Shown piece by piece: positions 10,592-19,547 of a stretch of DNA of 64,000 nucleotides. The position numbers were made by a program, and so were the translations under genes. The first letter of the stretch is position 1, and every line of letters starts with the position of its first letter. The notes beneath the pieces are model-generated. The model was not told where the DNA came from, did not search any database, and worked only from the letters and a program-made list of their open reading frames with translations. Source of the stretch: Christiangramia salexigens (lineage in GTDB: Bacteria; Bacteroidota; Bacteroidia; Flavobacteriales; Flavobacteriaceae); NCBI RefSeq assembly GCF_001889005.1, contig NZ_CP018153.1:1832501-1896500 (forward strand), given 5' to 3'.

Positions 10592-11365
10592 ATGAAAAAT
10601 TTACTATTACTGGGCTTAGCCATAGTCATTTCTGCGCCCTTATTTTCCCAAAATTTTTCGATCAATGAAGTGGACGAGCCTCCCAGATTAAAAAATTCCT
10701 GTGAAAATGATTCCTCAATTTCCTGTTTTGAAAGCTCTCTTTTTATATATGTAAATAAAAATATAGATATAATGAATCTGGTTAAGGGTAAAGGAGGAAC
10801 AGCCTATGCGCAGTTTATTATCACACCGGATGGGGATGTAACCGATATAAAATTGAGATCTAATTCCAATCCACTTCAGAAAGAAGCAGAAAGACTGGTT
10901 AAAAAATTGAAATTCACGAAGCCTGCAGTAAAGGATGGTCAAGAAGTTGCAGTAAAATACACCCTACCTGTAAAATTTCAGAAAAAAACCTATGACGGTT
11001 ATGATGAATACTTTCAGAATAAGGAGAGCGAAATGGATTTTGCATCTCTAACCGATGTCGCTCAGGTTCCGGAAATAGGAAATTGCAAGGCAGATGCGAA
11101 ATGTTTGCAAACAACCTTTAAAGACAATTTCGCGAAACGTCTGGAAGACATGAACTTCAATAAGAATGAGATCAAAAATCTTAAATTCACCTTTGTAGTT
11201 ACGAAAAATGCTGAAATAAAAAATATTCTTGTGATGGTTCCAAATAAGCGTCTTGAGAAAGCCACAAAATCTATTCTTAATAACCTCAAGGTTCATTACC
11301 CTGCCTTAGATGAAGATGGACAACCCATGGGTGTTAGGCTTGTTTATAAATTTGAAACTACCTAA
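10592..11365 (+). CDS. Secreted protein with two TonB-C-like repeats
   Basis: The protein is 257 residues. It opens with a cleavable-looking signal peptide ([20 protein letters not shown]) and has no further membrane segment. Residues about 64-130 read like a TonB C-terminal domain ([18 protein letters not shown], then [19 protein letters not shown] and TLPVKFQ). Residues about 195-257 repeat that layout ([44 protein letters not shown]). True TonB keeps an N-terminal anchor for ExbBD and a proline-rich spacer; both are absent, so energy transduction is unlikely and a periplasmic binding or envelope role is more plausible. The stop overlaps the convergent queG stop by four bases. No specific function is assigned. 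Confidence 0.8.
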   Translation: MKNLLLLGLAIVISAPLFSQNFSINEVDEPPRLKNSCENDSSISCFESSLFIYVNKNIDIMNLVKGKGGTAYAQFIITPDGDVTDIKLRSNSNPLQKEAERLVKKLKFTKPAVKDGQEVAVKYTLPVKFQKKTYDGYDEYFQNKESEMDFASLTDVAQVPEIGNCKADAKCLQTTFKDNFAKRLEDMNFNKNEIKNLKFTFVVTKNAEIKNILVMVPNKRLEKATKSILNNLKVHYPALDEDGQPMGVRLVYKFETT

Positions 11366-12288
11366 TCTTTTTTCAGGAAGCTAATATTTCTTTTAAGTCC
11401 TTCATACTTTGTTCTTTTCACCGCAGATTTTCTAAAGATCTCATTGAAGGTCTCGCGAGTGATCTCCTCCCAGTCCTTTTTGTCATTCTCCAGCAATTGT
11501 GGATGTGGATCAAACAAAGGTTCATTATGAGGTTTTGAAAAACGATTCCAGGGGCATACATCCTGACAAACATCACAACCAAACATCCACTCATCGAATT
11601 TGTCCTTAAAAGATGGAGGAAGGTCATCTTTAAGCTCGATGGTAAAATAGGAAATACATTTACTGCCATCTACTTTATAAGGCTCTACTATCGCATTGGT
11701 AGGACAGGCATCAATACAAGCAGTACAGCTTCCACAATGGTCAGTTACCGGAGTATCATATTCCAGATCAAGATCTACGATAAGCTCGGCGATAAAATAG
11801 AAGGATCCGGTCTTTTTAGAAAGCAGATTGGAGTGTTTCCCAATCCATCCTAAACCGCTTTTAGCCGCCCAGGCCTTATCAAGTACCGGAGCAGAATCTA
11901 CGAAAGCCCGCCCGTGGAAATCACCTATTTCATCCTGAAGGCTGGTAAGCAAATGCTTCAGCTTATCTTTTATAACAAAATGGTAATCTTTGCCATAAGC
12001 ATATTTACTGATCTTATATGAATCTTCATTTTGCAATTCATGCGGATAGTAATTCAGTAGTAAAGAAATAACGCTTTTGGAGCCGGGAACGAGTTTTGTA
12101 GGATCCAGACGCTTATCGAAGTAATTCTCCATATAGCGCATTTCCCCATGCATATTATCATTCAACCAGCTCTCGAGCCTCGGAGCTTCCTCTTCCAGAA
12201 ATCCGGCTTTGGAGATCCCACAAGAAAGGAAGCCGAGGCGTTTGGCTTCGGCTTTTATAAATTCGGTGTATTTCGCCCTGGTATTCAT
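11362..12288 (-). CDS. queG: Epoxyqueuosine reductase QueG
   Basis: QueG reduces epoxyqueuosine to queuosine in the wobble position of GUN tRNAs, using cobalamin and two [4Fe-4S] clusters in the cytoplasm. The 308-residue protein shows both ferredoxin-type motifs, [12 protein letters not shown] near residues 182-193 and [11 protein letters not shown] near 236-246. Also visible is the conserved core [21 protein letters not shown], typical of this family. Length is close to the short form of QueG without a C-terminal HEAT extension. It follows the lipoprotein gene by 24 bp on the same strand and may be read from the cupin promoter. Confidence 0.95.
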   Translation of the reverse strand: MNTRAKYTEFIKAEAKRLGFLSCGISKAGFLEEEAPRLESWLNDNMHGEMRYMENYFDKRLDPTKLVPGSKSVISLLLNYYPHELQNEDSYKISKYAYGKDYHFVIKDKLKHLLTSLQDEIGDFHGRAFVDSAPVLDKAWAAKSGLGWIGKHSNLLSKKTGSFYFIAELIVDLDLEYDTPVTDHCGSCTACIDACPTNAIVEPYKVDGSKCISYFTIELKDDLPPSFKDKFDEWMFGCDVCQDVCPWNRFSKPHNEPLFDPHPQLLENDKKDWEEITRETFNEIFRKSAVKRTKYEGLKRNISFLKKD

Positions 12289-12312
12289 CTAAGGCGAATT
12301 TACAATTAAATT

Positions 12313-12870
12313 TCAAGGAGAGGGTACTGCAGCGTTAGTTGGCTTAAAGACTCCCGCTTCATTCTCCAGACCTACCCAGGCATGCAAGGTCCATCCCCCG
12401 GCATCGCAGTTAACATGCCAGTGATCTTCATCACCTATAAACCCCTGTGGAGGATTGCTGTAAGTCTGTTCAGAATCACAATTTTCTATGCGGATAAGAT
12501 ATTCGGCTGCCCCGAATTTCATTTTTCCATTTTCACCCGGATAATAAACCAGAAGTTCAGGATGTAACAAATCGAATTTCCCGTCTACATAATCTGGATT
12601 TAAATAGTGATAACCCATTCCCGGCACAAATGGCACTTCCAGGATTCTATTATAACCCTGAGCCTTTGCTACTTCAACATTGTGAAACTTACGCATAGCT
12701 TTGGTAAGAATTTCAATCTGTTCTTCACAGGTTTGAGCTTTTTTCAGTTGAAAATCAAAGGAAAGGATTTCATTTTCTACAGACACCTCTTCTGTAGAAC
12801 AGCTGCTAAAAATCGCGATTGCCATCACAATCAGCAGCGCTCTGAACTTTGAATAAATAATTGTTTTCAT
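12313..12870 (-). CDS. Lipoprotein of unknown function
   Basis: The protein is 185 residues with a lipoprotein signal (hydrophobic LLIVMAIAIFSSC, lipid-attached Cys about residue 24). The mature part has no membrane segment. A C-terminal block rich in His, Trp and Gly (GDEDHWHVNCDAGGWTLHAW) followed by VGLENEAGVF looks like a metal- or ligand-binding patch. An earlier block reads MGYHYLNPDYVDGKFDLLHP. I do not recognise a named family. It sits 17 bp behind the cupin gene and 24 bp ahead of queG, so it probably belongs to the TetR-associated cupin unit. Confidence 0.75.
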   Translation of the reverse strand: MKTIIYSKFRALLIVMAIAIFSSCSTEEVSVENEILSFDFQLKKAQTCEEQIEILTKAMRKFHNVEVAKAQGYNRILEVPFVPGMGYHYLNPDYVDGKFDLLHPELLVYYPGENGKMKFGAAEYLIRIENCDSEQTYSNPPQGFIGDEDHWHVNCDAGGWTLHAWVGLENEAGVFKPTNAAVPSP

Positions 12871-12887
12871 AATATATAGTGGTTGGT

Positions 12888-13346
12888 TTATTTAACACCC
12901 GCGGCTTTTTTCTCAGCAACTATATGCATATCAAACCCGGCAGCACTTTCCAGCAGATCCTGAATTATTTCAGGAGAAACCGATCTGGATTTGGCATCTG
13001 CCTCCTCTTCTGAAATTCCATATTTATCGAAAAAAGCTCCAAAACCTTTAGGACTATGTACATTGACCCATTTACAGGTCCTATCGCCGGAATTTTTAAA
13101 AGTATGAGTCGTATTTGGTGGTAGATCTACTGATTCCCCCTGACGAACCGTCCTTAATTCCCCATTAATAATGAAATCCATTTCCCCGTCAGTAATTACA
13201 AAAGACTCGTGATAGCCTTTATGAAAGTGAGGTGGTGGCCCCGGCACACCTGCCTCGGTTTCTCCGAATACCAGATCATAGTCTCCCGATGTATTTTGCT
13301 TGGAAACTTTATGACCTACTACCCACGTTTTTAATACCTTATCCAT
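12888..13346 (-). CDS. Cupin-domain protein
   Basis: A single-domain cupin of 152 residues. The first cupin motif is visible with H40, H42 and E47 (PHFHKGYHE) and the second with H81 (PPNTTHTFKN), enough for a mononuclear metal site. Such proteins range from dioxygenases and isomerases to small-molecule binding proteins, so the reaction cannot be named. The promoter is well formed and overlaps a palindrome shared with the divergent TetR gene, which makes it the likely regulated target. The lipoprotein gene follows directly. Confidence 0.88.
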   Translation of the reverse strand: MDKVLKTWVVGHKVSKQNTSGDYDLVFGETEAGVPGPPPHFHKGYHESFVITDGEMDFIINGELRTVRQGESVDLPPNTTHTFKNSGDRTCKWVNVHSPKGFGAFFDKYGISEEEADAKSRSVSPEIIQDLLESAAGFDMHIVAEKKAAGVK

Positions 13347-13351
13347 TTTAT

Positions 13352-13365
13352 GAGATTTTTGTCTC
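13352..13365. promoter_or_regulatory. Candidate TetR operator O1
   Basis: GAGATTTTTGTCTC is an imperfect dyad (GAGA/TCTC arms). It shares TTTGTCTC with the second site 53 bp away. It lies just after the cupin -7 element, over the expected transcription start, where a bound repressor would block initiation. Confidence 0.6.
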
Positions 13366-13366
13366 G

Positions 13367-13397
13367 TAAATATATTTTTAAATTTTCTAAATTCAAA
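13367..13397 (-). promoter_or_regulatory. Promoter of the cupin unit
   Basis: On the minus strand TTTG (13394-13397) and TATATTTA (13367-13374) are exactly 19 bases apart, one mismatch from TTTG-N19-TAnnTTTG. The -7 element ends about 20 bp before the cupin ATG. Confidence 0.65.
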
Positions 13398-13404
13398 ATT
13401 TTAT

Positions 13405-13418
13405 AAGACATTTGTCTC
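13405..13418. promoter_or_regulatory. Candidate TetR operator O2
   Basis: AAGACATTTGTCTC contains the perfect dyad AGACA-TT-TGTCT and abuts the ATG of the TetR gene at 13419. It shares the core TTTGTCTC with O1. Its position suggests autorepression of the regulator. Confidence 0.6.
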
Positions 13419-14015
13419 ATGAGCAAGAAATATATTCAAGGCGGAAGAACAGAACAAAAATTGCAGACCCGGCATAGAATTCTCCAGGGAGCCCAAAGTT
13501 TACTTGCAAAGGGGGGCGATTTTACACTGGAAGATGTAGCCAAAGAAGTAGACATTTCCAGAGCTACCATTTATCGGTATTTTTCCAATATAGATGTATT
13601 AGCAGCCGAAGCAGGTTTGGATTTTAACACTAAATCTTCTGAGGAAATTTACCAGAAAATACAGGACCTGGAGTTAACTGAGGCCATCCTGGCTATTCAA
13701 AAATATTATAATGATCTCGCAAAAGAACAGGAAGCCGGCTTCAGAAAATTTTTGAGCGCTACCCTTGCCCTTCCTGAAAATCAAAAAACACGAGGCGGAC
13801 GCCGGGTAAACACTTTAAATCTCCTGTTTGAAGAAAGGGGAGTTAAGATTTCAAAAAAGGACAGGGAAAACATTATTAATATTGCTACAGTCCTAATGGG
13901 AATCGAGCCACTTATTTCCTCAAAAGATGTATGCGGATTAAACAACGAGAAATCCGGGGAACTTTTAAAATGGGGATTGGATCACATTTTAAAATCTGTT
14001 TTTAAAAAGGAGTAA
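13419..14015 (+). CDS. TetR/AcrR-family transcriptional regulator
   Basis: The protein is 198 residues. The N-terminal TetR helix-turn-helix occupies about residues 17-66 (TRHRILQGAQSLLAKGG, FTLEDVAKEVDISRATIYRY), with the typical TIYRYF recognition helix. The C-terminal two thirds is helical and variable, as expected for a ligand-binding and dimer domain; the ligand is unknown. It is divergent from the cupin-lipoprotein-queG unit across 72 bp containing two similar palindromes, one touching its own start codon. The gene ends 4 bp from the convergent P450 gene. Confidence 0.93.
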   Translation: MSKKYIQGGRTEQKLQTRHRILQGAQSLLAKGGDFTLEDVAKEVDISRATIYRYFSNIDVLAAEAGLDFNTKSSEEIYQKIQDLELTEAILAIQKYYNDLAKEQEAGFRKFLSATLALPENQKTRGGRRVNTLNLLFEERGVKISKKDRENIINIATVLMGIEPLISSKDVCGLNNEKSGELLKWGLDHILKSVFKKE

Positions 14016-14019
14016 AAAC

Positions 14020-15351
14020 TTACCTTTTCTTAAACTTCAGGATTGCATTTTTTGGCTTCAAGGTGATAAGAGGTTTTATATCTATAGCGCCGGAAATATG
14101 AGTTATTTTGAATCTGGAAACCAGCTCACCTATGGCAATGATCATCTCGAACATGGCAAAATTATTACCTATACATTTTCTGGGACCCGCTCCAAATGGA
14201 AAATATTGAGAGGAATATTGTCTGCCACCTTCCTCAAAACGTTCCGGAAGAAAATCATCTGGTCTATCCCAAAGTGCCGGGTGACGGTGAATTTCATAAA
14301 TAGAGAACAACAGACTGGAACCAGCCTTAAATTCTTTTCCTTCAAATTCATCCCTTTCCACGTTTACCCTATCAATAAAATACGCGGGTGGATAAAGACG
14401 CATGGCCTCTTCAAGAACCTGCTGCGTATATTTAGCCCCGGTAACTAGACTCATAAGGTCTTCATCTTTCTTCTTTAACTCACTAACCTCCTTAAAGATC
14501 TTCTCCTGCCACTCCGGATGCAAGGCAAGCAATTCGGTAGTGAAGGTAAGTGCATTCGAGGTGGTTTCATGACCAGCAGTAAAAAGTATCAGGATCTCAT
14601 CTATAAGTTGCTCTTCATCCATGAATTCACCATCCTCATATCTCGCATCCAGAAGCATATCCAAAAGATCGTCATATCTTTCTTCTGAATTTCTCCTCTT
14701 GGCGACGATCCTTTTTAAAATAAGTCTTGCTTCATTAGTAAGGTCAAGGTATTTATCGATCTTACCGCTCATTTTAAACCACCAGCCCAGGTAAGGTTGG
14801 CGGAGTTCCTTTACCAGCATTTTTTGTGCAGCCTCTGTAATATACTGCAGCCGATTGATCTCCTCCTGATTCGCGGCACTGCTAAAAAGTGATTTTACCA
14901 CGGTTTGAAAGGCCAGATCATTAAAGACAGGGAAGATATCAACCTCTTTATCTGTTTCTATTTTTTGATATTCGGCATGTATGGCTTCTTTGATAGAATT
15001 TAGCAGATTCGCCAGTTGCTTTTTATGAAATGCAGGCTGAATAAGTTTGCGTTGTTTTTTCCAATGTTCACCATCGGAAGTCAGCAGACCTTTACCAACA
15101 TATTTTGCAAGATCTTTAGTTTGAATTTCAGACTTGATATAGTTTTTCTGATTCTTCTGAAGCACATATTCAGCAAGTCCGGCATCCCGGGAAAAGATCA
15201 CAGAAGTTCCATAGCCGATCTTTAATCTGAAGGTATCTCCTTTTTCCTCGAAATTTCGATGATGAAAAGGCAGAGGATTCTTTAAAATATTGGCAGAATG
15301 TTTTAAGAACCGAAACAATGGCACTTCAGGAATTTTTCGGGATTCCCCCAT
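14020..15351 (-). CDS. Cytochrome P450
   Basis: A soluble bacterial P450 of 443 residues. The I-helix oxygen-activation motif AGHETTSN is near residue 255, the K-helix ExxR is in EEAMRLYPP near 313, and the heme-binding loop FPFGAGPRKCIGNNFA has its cysteine ligand near 393. The overall pattern is closest to the CYP102-heme-domain/CYP4-like group that often hydroxylates fatty acids or terpenoids; the substrate cannot be read from sequence. No reductase or ferredoxin gene is adjacent. It starts 18 bp behind ruvB, so it is probably expressed from the ruvB promoter, an odd pairing. Confidence 0.95.
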   Translation of the reverse strand: MGESRKIPEVPLFRFLKHSANILKNPLPFHHRNFEEKGDTFRLKIGYGTSVIFSRDAGLAEYVLQKNQKNYIKSEIQTKDLAKYVGKGLLTSDGEHWKKQRKLIQPAFHKKQLANLLNSIKEAIHAEYQKIETDKEVDIFPVFNDLAFQTVVKSLFSSAANQEEINRLQYITEAAQKMLVKELRQPYLGWWFKMSGKIDKYLDLTNEARLILKRIVAKRRNSEERYDDLLDMLLDARYEDGEFMDEEQLIDEILILFTAGHETTSNALTFTTELLALHPEWQEKIFKEVSELKKKDEDLMSLVTGAKYTQQVLEEAMRLYPPAYFIDRVNVERDEFEGKEFKAGSSLLFSIYEIHRHPALWDRPDDFLPERFEEGGRQYSSQYFPFGAGPRKCIGNNFAMFEMIIAIGELVSRFKITHISGAIDIKPLITLKPKNAILKFKKR

Positions 15352-15369
15352 GATCTTAATCTTTAAATT

Positions 15370-16392
15370 TTAAAACAGACCACCCTGGGTACTGCCTTTT
15401 ATGCGACCCAAATGCTTATAGGCATGTTCGGTCACCTCTCTGCCTCGCGGAGTTCTGTAAATGAATCCTTGCTGGATCAAAAAGGGTTCATAGACCTCTT
15501 CTATGGTTTCGGCAGATTCACTTACTGCCGTCGCAAGAGTTGTGATCCCTACAGGACCTCCCTTGAATTTATCAATTATGGTTTCCAGGATCTTATTATC
15601 CATTTCATCCAAACCATGCGCATCAACATTTAAGGCCTTCAGTCCAAATTTAGCGATCTCTATATCTATCTTTCCATTACCCTTAATCTGGGCAAAATCC
15701 CGAACTCTTCTTAAGAGTGCATTTGCGATCCTAGGTGTTCCCCGGCTTCTGCCGGCTATCTCTATAGCTGCTTCTGTAGTGATTGGTACTTTAAGAATAT
15801 CTGCACTCCGTTCAACGATCCCCGAAAGCAATTCGGTAGTATAATATTGCAACCTGCTGGAGATCCCAAATCTTGCCCGCATAGGAGAAGTCAGCAATCC
15901 GGATCTCGTAGTTGCACCTATCAGAGTAAATGGATTAAGATTGATCTGAACCGTTCTTGCATTAGGACCCGTTTCTATCATAATATCAATACGATAGTCT
16001 TCCATCGCCGAATAAAGATATTCTTCAACTATAGGGCTCAGCCTGTGTATCTCATCGATAAAAAGGATATCCCTTTCATCCAGATTAGTAAGCAGGCCTG
16101 CAAGATCTCCAGGCTTATCCAATACGGGGCCGGAGGTTATCTTGATACCAACATTAAGTTCGTTGGCCAGAATATGAGCCAATGTGGTTTTCCCAAGTCC
16201 TGGAGGGCCATGAAAAAGCGTATGATCCAGGGCATCACCTCTAAGGTTGGCTGCCTGAACGAAGACCTGCAAATTCTCCAGCACCTGCTCCTGACCCGCA
16301 AAGTCATCAAAACTAAGCGGTCTTAGAGCTCTTTCTATATCAAATTCTTCAGGGGAAAAATTGTCTCCTGTAGCATCAAGGTTTTCGTTCAT
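15370..16392 (-). CDS. ruvB: Holliday junction DNA helicase RuvB
   Basis: RuvB is the AAA+ hexameric motor that drives branch migration with RuvA. The 340 residues show Walker A (GPPGLGKTT), Walker B (LFIDEIHRL), the sensor/arginine region ([18 protein letters not shown]) and the C-terminal winged-helix part ([20 protein letters not shown]). Length is standard. The P450 gene follows by 18 bp. A leader of about 70 bp upstream holds a candidate -7 element and short inverted repeats. Confidence 0.98.
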   Translation of the reverse strand: MNENLDATGDNFSPEEFDIERALRPLSFDDFAGQEQVLENLQVFVQAANLRGDALDHTLFHGPPGLGKTTLAHILANELNVGIKITSGPVLDKPGDLAGLLTNLDERDILFIDEIHRLSPIVEEYLYSAMEDYRIDIMIETGPNARTVQINLNPFTLIGATTRSGLLTSPMRARFGISSRLQYYTTELLSGIVERSADILKVPITTEAAIEIAGRSRGTPRIANALLRRVRDFAQIKGNGKIDIEIAKFGLKALNVDAHGLDEMDNKILETIIDKFKGGPVGITTLATAVSESAETIEEVYEPFLIQQGFIYRTPRGREVTEHAYKHLGRIKGSTQGGLF

Positions 16393-16459
16393 TATATCAG
16401 GAATTAATCAGGTTTAATATAAGAATTATTATATCAAAAACGGCCTGTAACGGCCAGAC

Positions 16460-16467
16460 CAAAGATA
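16460..16467 (-). promoter_or_regulatory. Candidate -7 element for ruvB
   Basis: TATCTTTG on the minus strand, about 70 bp before the ruvB ATG, fits TAnnTTTG. No -33 TTTG stands at the right distance, since that space is taken by the ctaD terminator. Confidence 0.45.
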
Positions 16468-16474
16468 ATTAAAA

Positions 16475-16501
16475 AAGCCTCTTCCGTAGAGGAAAAGGCT
16501 T
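16475..16501 (-). terminator. Terminator of the act-cta respiratory operon
   Basis: GCCTCTTCC (16477-16485) pairs with GGAAAAGGC (16491-16499) with one mismatch. On the minus strand the hairpin is followed by a run of six T. It lies 30 bp after the ctaD stop and ends the long respiratory operon. Confidence 0.85.
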
Positions 16502-16530
16502 TTAGTATGATTAGGTATTTAAGGTCTTGC

Positions 16531-18351
16531 TTAATGATTAAGCTCCTCTTCATCCTTTTGCAAAGGCACGGTTTGAGGAACAAAATCCTGTCCTTTAATT
16601 ACGTATTCACCGTTCTCATTCTCCTTAGAGTAATCGTAAGCCCAACGGTAAACAGATGGGATAGCTCCTGGCCAGTTTCCATGAATATGCTCTACCGGAG
16701 TAGTCCATTCCAAAGTATTAGACTTCCAAGGGTTTTGAACCGCTTTCTTTCCGTAGAAAATAGAACTGAAGAAGTTATAGATAAACACTAACTGTACAGC
16801 TGCAGTAATAATAGCGGCAACAGTAATGATCACGTTAACATCAGCATAATCATCAAAGTATGGGAATTCCGTATTCGTATAATAACGTCTTGGAAGACCT
16901 GCAATTCCAATAAAGTGCATTGGGAAGAATACACCGTACGCACCAACTGCTGTTACCCAGAAGTGAATATAACCTAGGTTCTTATTCATCATTCTACCAA
17001 ACATCTTAGGGAACCAATGATAAACTCCTGCGAACAGACCATAAAGTGCAGATATACCCATTACCAGGTGGAAGTGAGCCACTACGAAATATGTATCGTG
17101 AACGTTAATATCCAGGGTTGAATCCGCAAGGATAATACCAGTTAAACCACCGGTGATGAAGGTAGAAACAAGTCCGATTGAGAACAACATTCCCGGGTTC
17201 ATCTGAAGATTACCCTTCCATAAAGTGGTGATATAGTTAAATGCTTTTACAGCCGATGGAATGGCGATCAATAATGTTGTAAAGGTAAATACCGATCCAA
17301 GGAACGGGTTCATACCAGATACGAACATGTGGTGACCCCAAACGATCGTTGATAAGAATGCGATTGCAAGAATAGATGCAACCATCGCACGGTAACCAAA
17401 AATTGGTTTACGTGAATTTGTTGCTATAATTTCTGAAGTAATACCAAGGGCAGGAAGTAATACAATATAAACCTCCGGGTGTCCAAGGAACCAGAATAAA
17501 TGCTCAAATAATACAGGTGAACCTCCCTGATGGCTTAATACTTCTCCCTGGATAAAGATATCACTTAGGAAGAATGAAGTACCAAAGCTACGGTCCATGA
17601 TAAGCAGTAATGCTGCAGAAAGAAGAACCGGGAAGGAAACAACTCCAATAATAGCAGTTACAAAGAATGCCCAGATCGTAAGTGGAAGTCTTGTCATAGA
17701 CATTCCCTTAGTTCTTAGGTTAATTACAGTCACAATATAGTTAAGTGATCCTAGTAAAGAAGATGCGATGAAAATTGCCATAGAAACTAACCAAAGCGTC
17801 ATCCCCGTACCAGATCCACCAATTGCCTGTGGTAATGCACTAAGCGGAGGATAGATCGTCCATCCGGCAGATGCAGGTCCTGCTTCAACGAACAGGGAAC
17901 TCAACATGATCACACTTGAAAGGAAAAACAACCAATAAGATACCATGTTCAGGAATCCAGATGCCATATCACGAGCACCGATCTGCAATGGAATAAGAAG
18001 GTTACTAAACGTACCACTCAGTCCCGCAGTAAGTACAAAGAACACCATGATGGTTCCGTGAATGGTTACCAATGCCAGGTAGATACTAGGTGACATAACG
18101 CCATCTGGAGCCCACTTTCCTAATAACGCCTCAAAGAACCAAAAAGATTCTCCAGGCCAGGCTAATTGGATACGGAAAAGGATAGACATCCCAATCCCGA
18201 TGATCCCCATAATTAGTCCGGTAATAAGATATTGCTTGGCAATCATCTTATGATCGGTACTAAAAATATACTTTGTTATAAAAGTTTCTTTATGATGATG
18301 TCCGTGATCGTCGTGGTGATCGTGTGCCGGTGCATTTGCAATTGCTGACAT
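16531..18351 (-). CDS. ctaD: Cytochrome c oxidase subunit I
   Basis: This is the catalytic subunit of an aa3-type heme-copper oxidase in the inner membrane. It reduces oxygen to water and pumps protons. The 606 residues give about twelve hydrophobic helices, the CuB/tyrosine motif GHPEVYI near 290, and the heme ligand segment HDTYFVVAHFHLVMG near 415-430. The N-terminus carries a His-rich stretch (HDHHDDHGHHHK) ahead of the first helix. It is the last gene of the act-cta operon, 17 bp behind ctaC, and ends just before a terminator. Confidence 0.97.
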   Translation of the reverse strand: MSAIANAPAHDHHDDHGHHHKETFITKYIFSTDHKMIAKQYLITGLIMGIIGIGMSILFRIQLAWPGESFWFFEALLGKWAPDGVMSPSIYLALVTIHGTIMVFFVLTAGLSGTFSNLLIPLQIGARDMASGFLNMVSYWLFFLSSVIMLSSLFVEAGPASAGWTIYPPLSALPQAIGGSGTGMTLWLVSMAIFIASSLLGSLNYIVTVINLRTKGMSMTRLPLTIWAFFVTAIIGVVSFPVLLSAALLLIMDRSFGTSFFLSDIFIQGEVLSHQGGSPVLFEHLFWFLGHPEVYIVLLPALGITSEIIATNSRKPIFGYRAMVASILAIAFLSTIVWGHHMFVSGMNPFLGSVFTFTTLLIAIPSAVKAFNYITTLWKGNLQMNPGMLFSIGLVSTFITGGLTGIILADSTLDINVHDTYFVVAHFHLVMGISALYGLFAGVYHWFPKMFGRMMNKNLGYIHFWVTAVGAYGVFFPMHFIGIAGLPRRYYTNTEFPYFDDYADVNVIITVAAIITAAVQLVFIYNFFSSIFYGKKAVQNPWKSNTLEWTTPVEHIHGNWPGAIPSVYRWAYDYSKENENGEYVIKGQDFVPQTVPLQKDEEELNH

Positions 18352-18368
18352 ATCTCTTTCTCTTTAGC

Positions 18369-19514
18369 TTAGTTTTGTTTGTTATCTGCCACAGCTACTG
18401 CGTCGCTCTCCTGTGACTCATTATTTTCGTTTGCAGGTTTACTATCTTTCTTTTTAGATTCGATAGTACTTCCAAAGGTAGGTTGCTCTTCAAGCCACTT
18501 ATTGAAATCTTCTTCAGATTCCACTACGATCTTCATTTGCATATTGTAGTGTGCCTGTCCACAGATCTTGTTACAAAGCAGGAAGTATTCGAATTCATAA
18601 GGATCCAAGGTAGGTTCTCCCTGAGCCATTAACTCCTTATTTCTCTCTTTTCTTTCCTCATTCACACTACGCATTTTATCTACCATATATTCACTTTCAC
18701 GCATCTCTTCAGAAGTGATAGTTGGTGTAAATCCAAATTGTGTGATCATACCCGGAACTACGTTCATCTGTGCTCTAAAGAATGGGAAGTAAGCAGAGTG
18801 CAATACATCCTGTGAACGGAATTTGAACAATACCGGCTTATTAACAGGCAGGTGAAGCTCTGTTACCACCTTATCGTCCATAGCGTAAGAATCTGATTCA
18901 TCTACACCCAATTGGTTAACACCTTCTATAAAACGAACGTTAGCTTTTCCAAGGGTATTATCTTCTCCGGCGTATCTTGCTCTCCAGTCGAACTGATAAG
19001 CGTAAAGTTCAACGATCATAGGATCATCTTCTTCACTAACATTCATAATATCACTCCAGGTGAACAATCCGTAGATAATAAGACCTGCCAAAACTATAAC
19101 AGGGATTATTGTCCAGATGAATTCAAGTTTATCGTTATCTGCATAGAACAAAGCTTTTTTAGTCTTCTCTCCTTTGTATTTATACGCAAAGAAGTGAAGC
19201 AGACCCTGAGTGATCACCTGTACCACCATGATAAGGGCGATAGAAACGAACATTAAGGTATCGTACTGTGAACCATGTTCTGATGCCGCTTCCGGAAGGT
19301 AGAATCTACCATATTCCCAGAAACAGAATATTGAAATTACATATAGGAAAATTACAAAGGCCAACATCAGGATACCATTAATACGGTTATCCTTATCATT
19401 TGCAATCTGAGAAGTATCGGCATCTGACCCCTGTGATAACTGAAATATCTTGGAGATCTGCCAACCTGTTACGGCCAGAAGTGCTAGTACTATGATTACT
19501 AAAAATACGGTCAT
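18369..19514 (-). CDS. ctaC: Cytochrome c oxidase subunit II
   Basis: Subunit II carries the binuclear CuA site that accepts electrons from cytochrome c on the periplasmic face. The CuA signature CNKICGQAHYNM is near residues 314-325, with the upstream ligand region HSAYFPFFRAQM. It has 381 residues with four hydrophobic segments in the first 160 (one at the very N-terminus), more than the usual two helices. After the CuA domain there is a charged tail of about 35 residues (SKKKDSKPANENNESQES). No heme c motif is present, so it is the plain CuA form. It lies between actF and ctaD. Confidence 0.96.
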   Translation of the reverse strand: MTVFLVIIVLALLAVTGWQISKIFQLSQGSDADTSQIANDKDNRINGILMLAFVIFLYVISIFCFWEYGRFYLPEAASEHGSQYDTLMFVSIALIMVVQVITQGLLHFFAYKYKGEKTKKALFYADNDKLEFIWTIIPVIVLAGLIIYGLFTWSDIMNVSEEDDPMIVELYAYQFDWRARYAGEDNTLGKANVRFIEGVNQLGVDESDSYAMDDKVVTELHLPVNKPVLFKFRSQDVLHSAYFPFFRAQMNVVPGMITQFGFTPTITSEEMRESEYMVDKMRSVNEERKERNKELMAQGEPTLDPYEFEYFLLCNKICGQAHYNMQMKIVVESEEDFNKWLEEQPTFGSTIESKKKDSKPANENNESQESDAVAVADNKQN

Positions 19515-19547
19515 TTTATAAGTGCTTCTTTAAACAATCAATCTTTA

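Noticed and set aside
11362..12288. Cobalamin riboswitch ahead of queG
   Set aside because: The upstream gap is only 24 bp and holds no structured leader.
16393..16459. Short inverted repeats in the ruvB leader (GGCC-TGTAAC-GGCC and an AT-rich dyad) as an operator
   Set aside because: GGCC is self-complementary and the AT-rich dyad is likely by chance at this composition; no regulator is linked.
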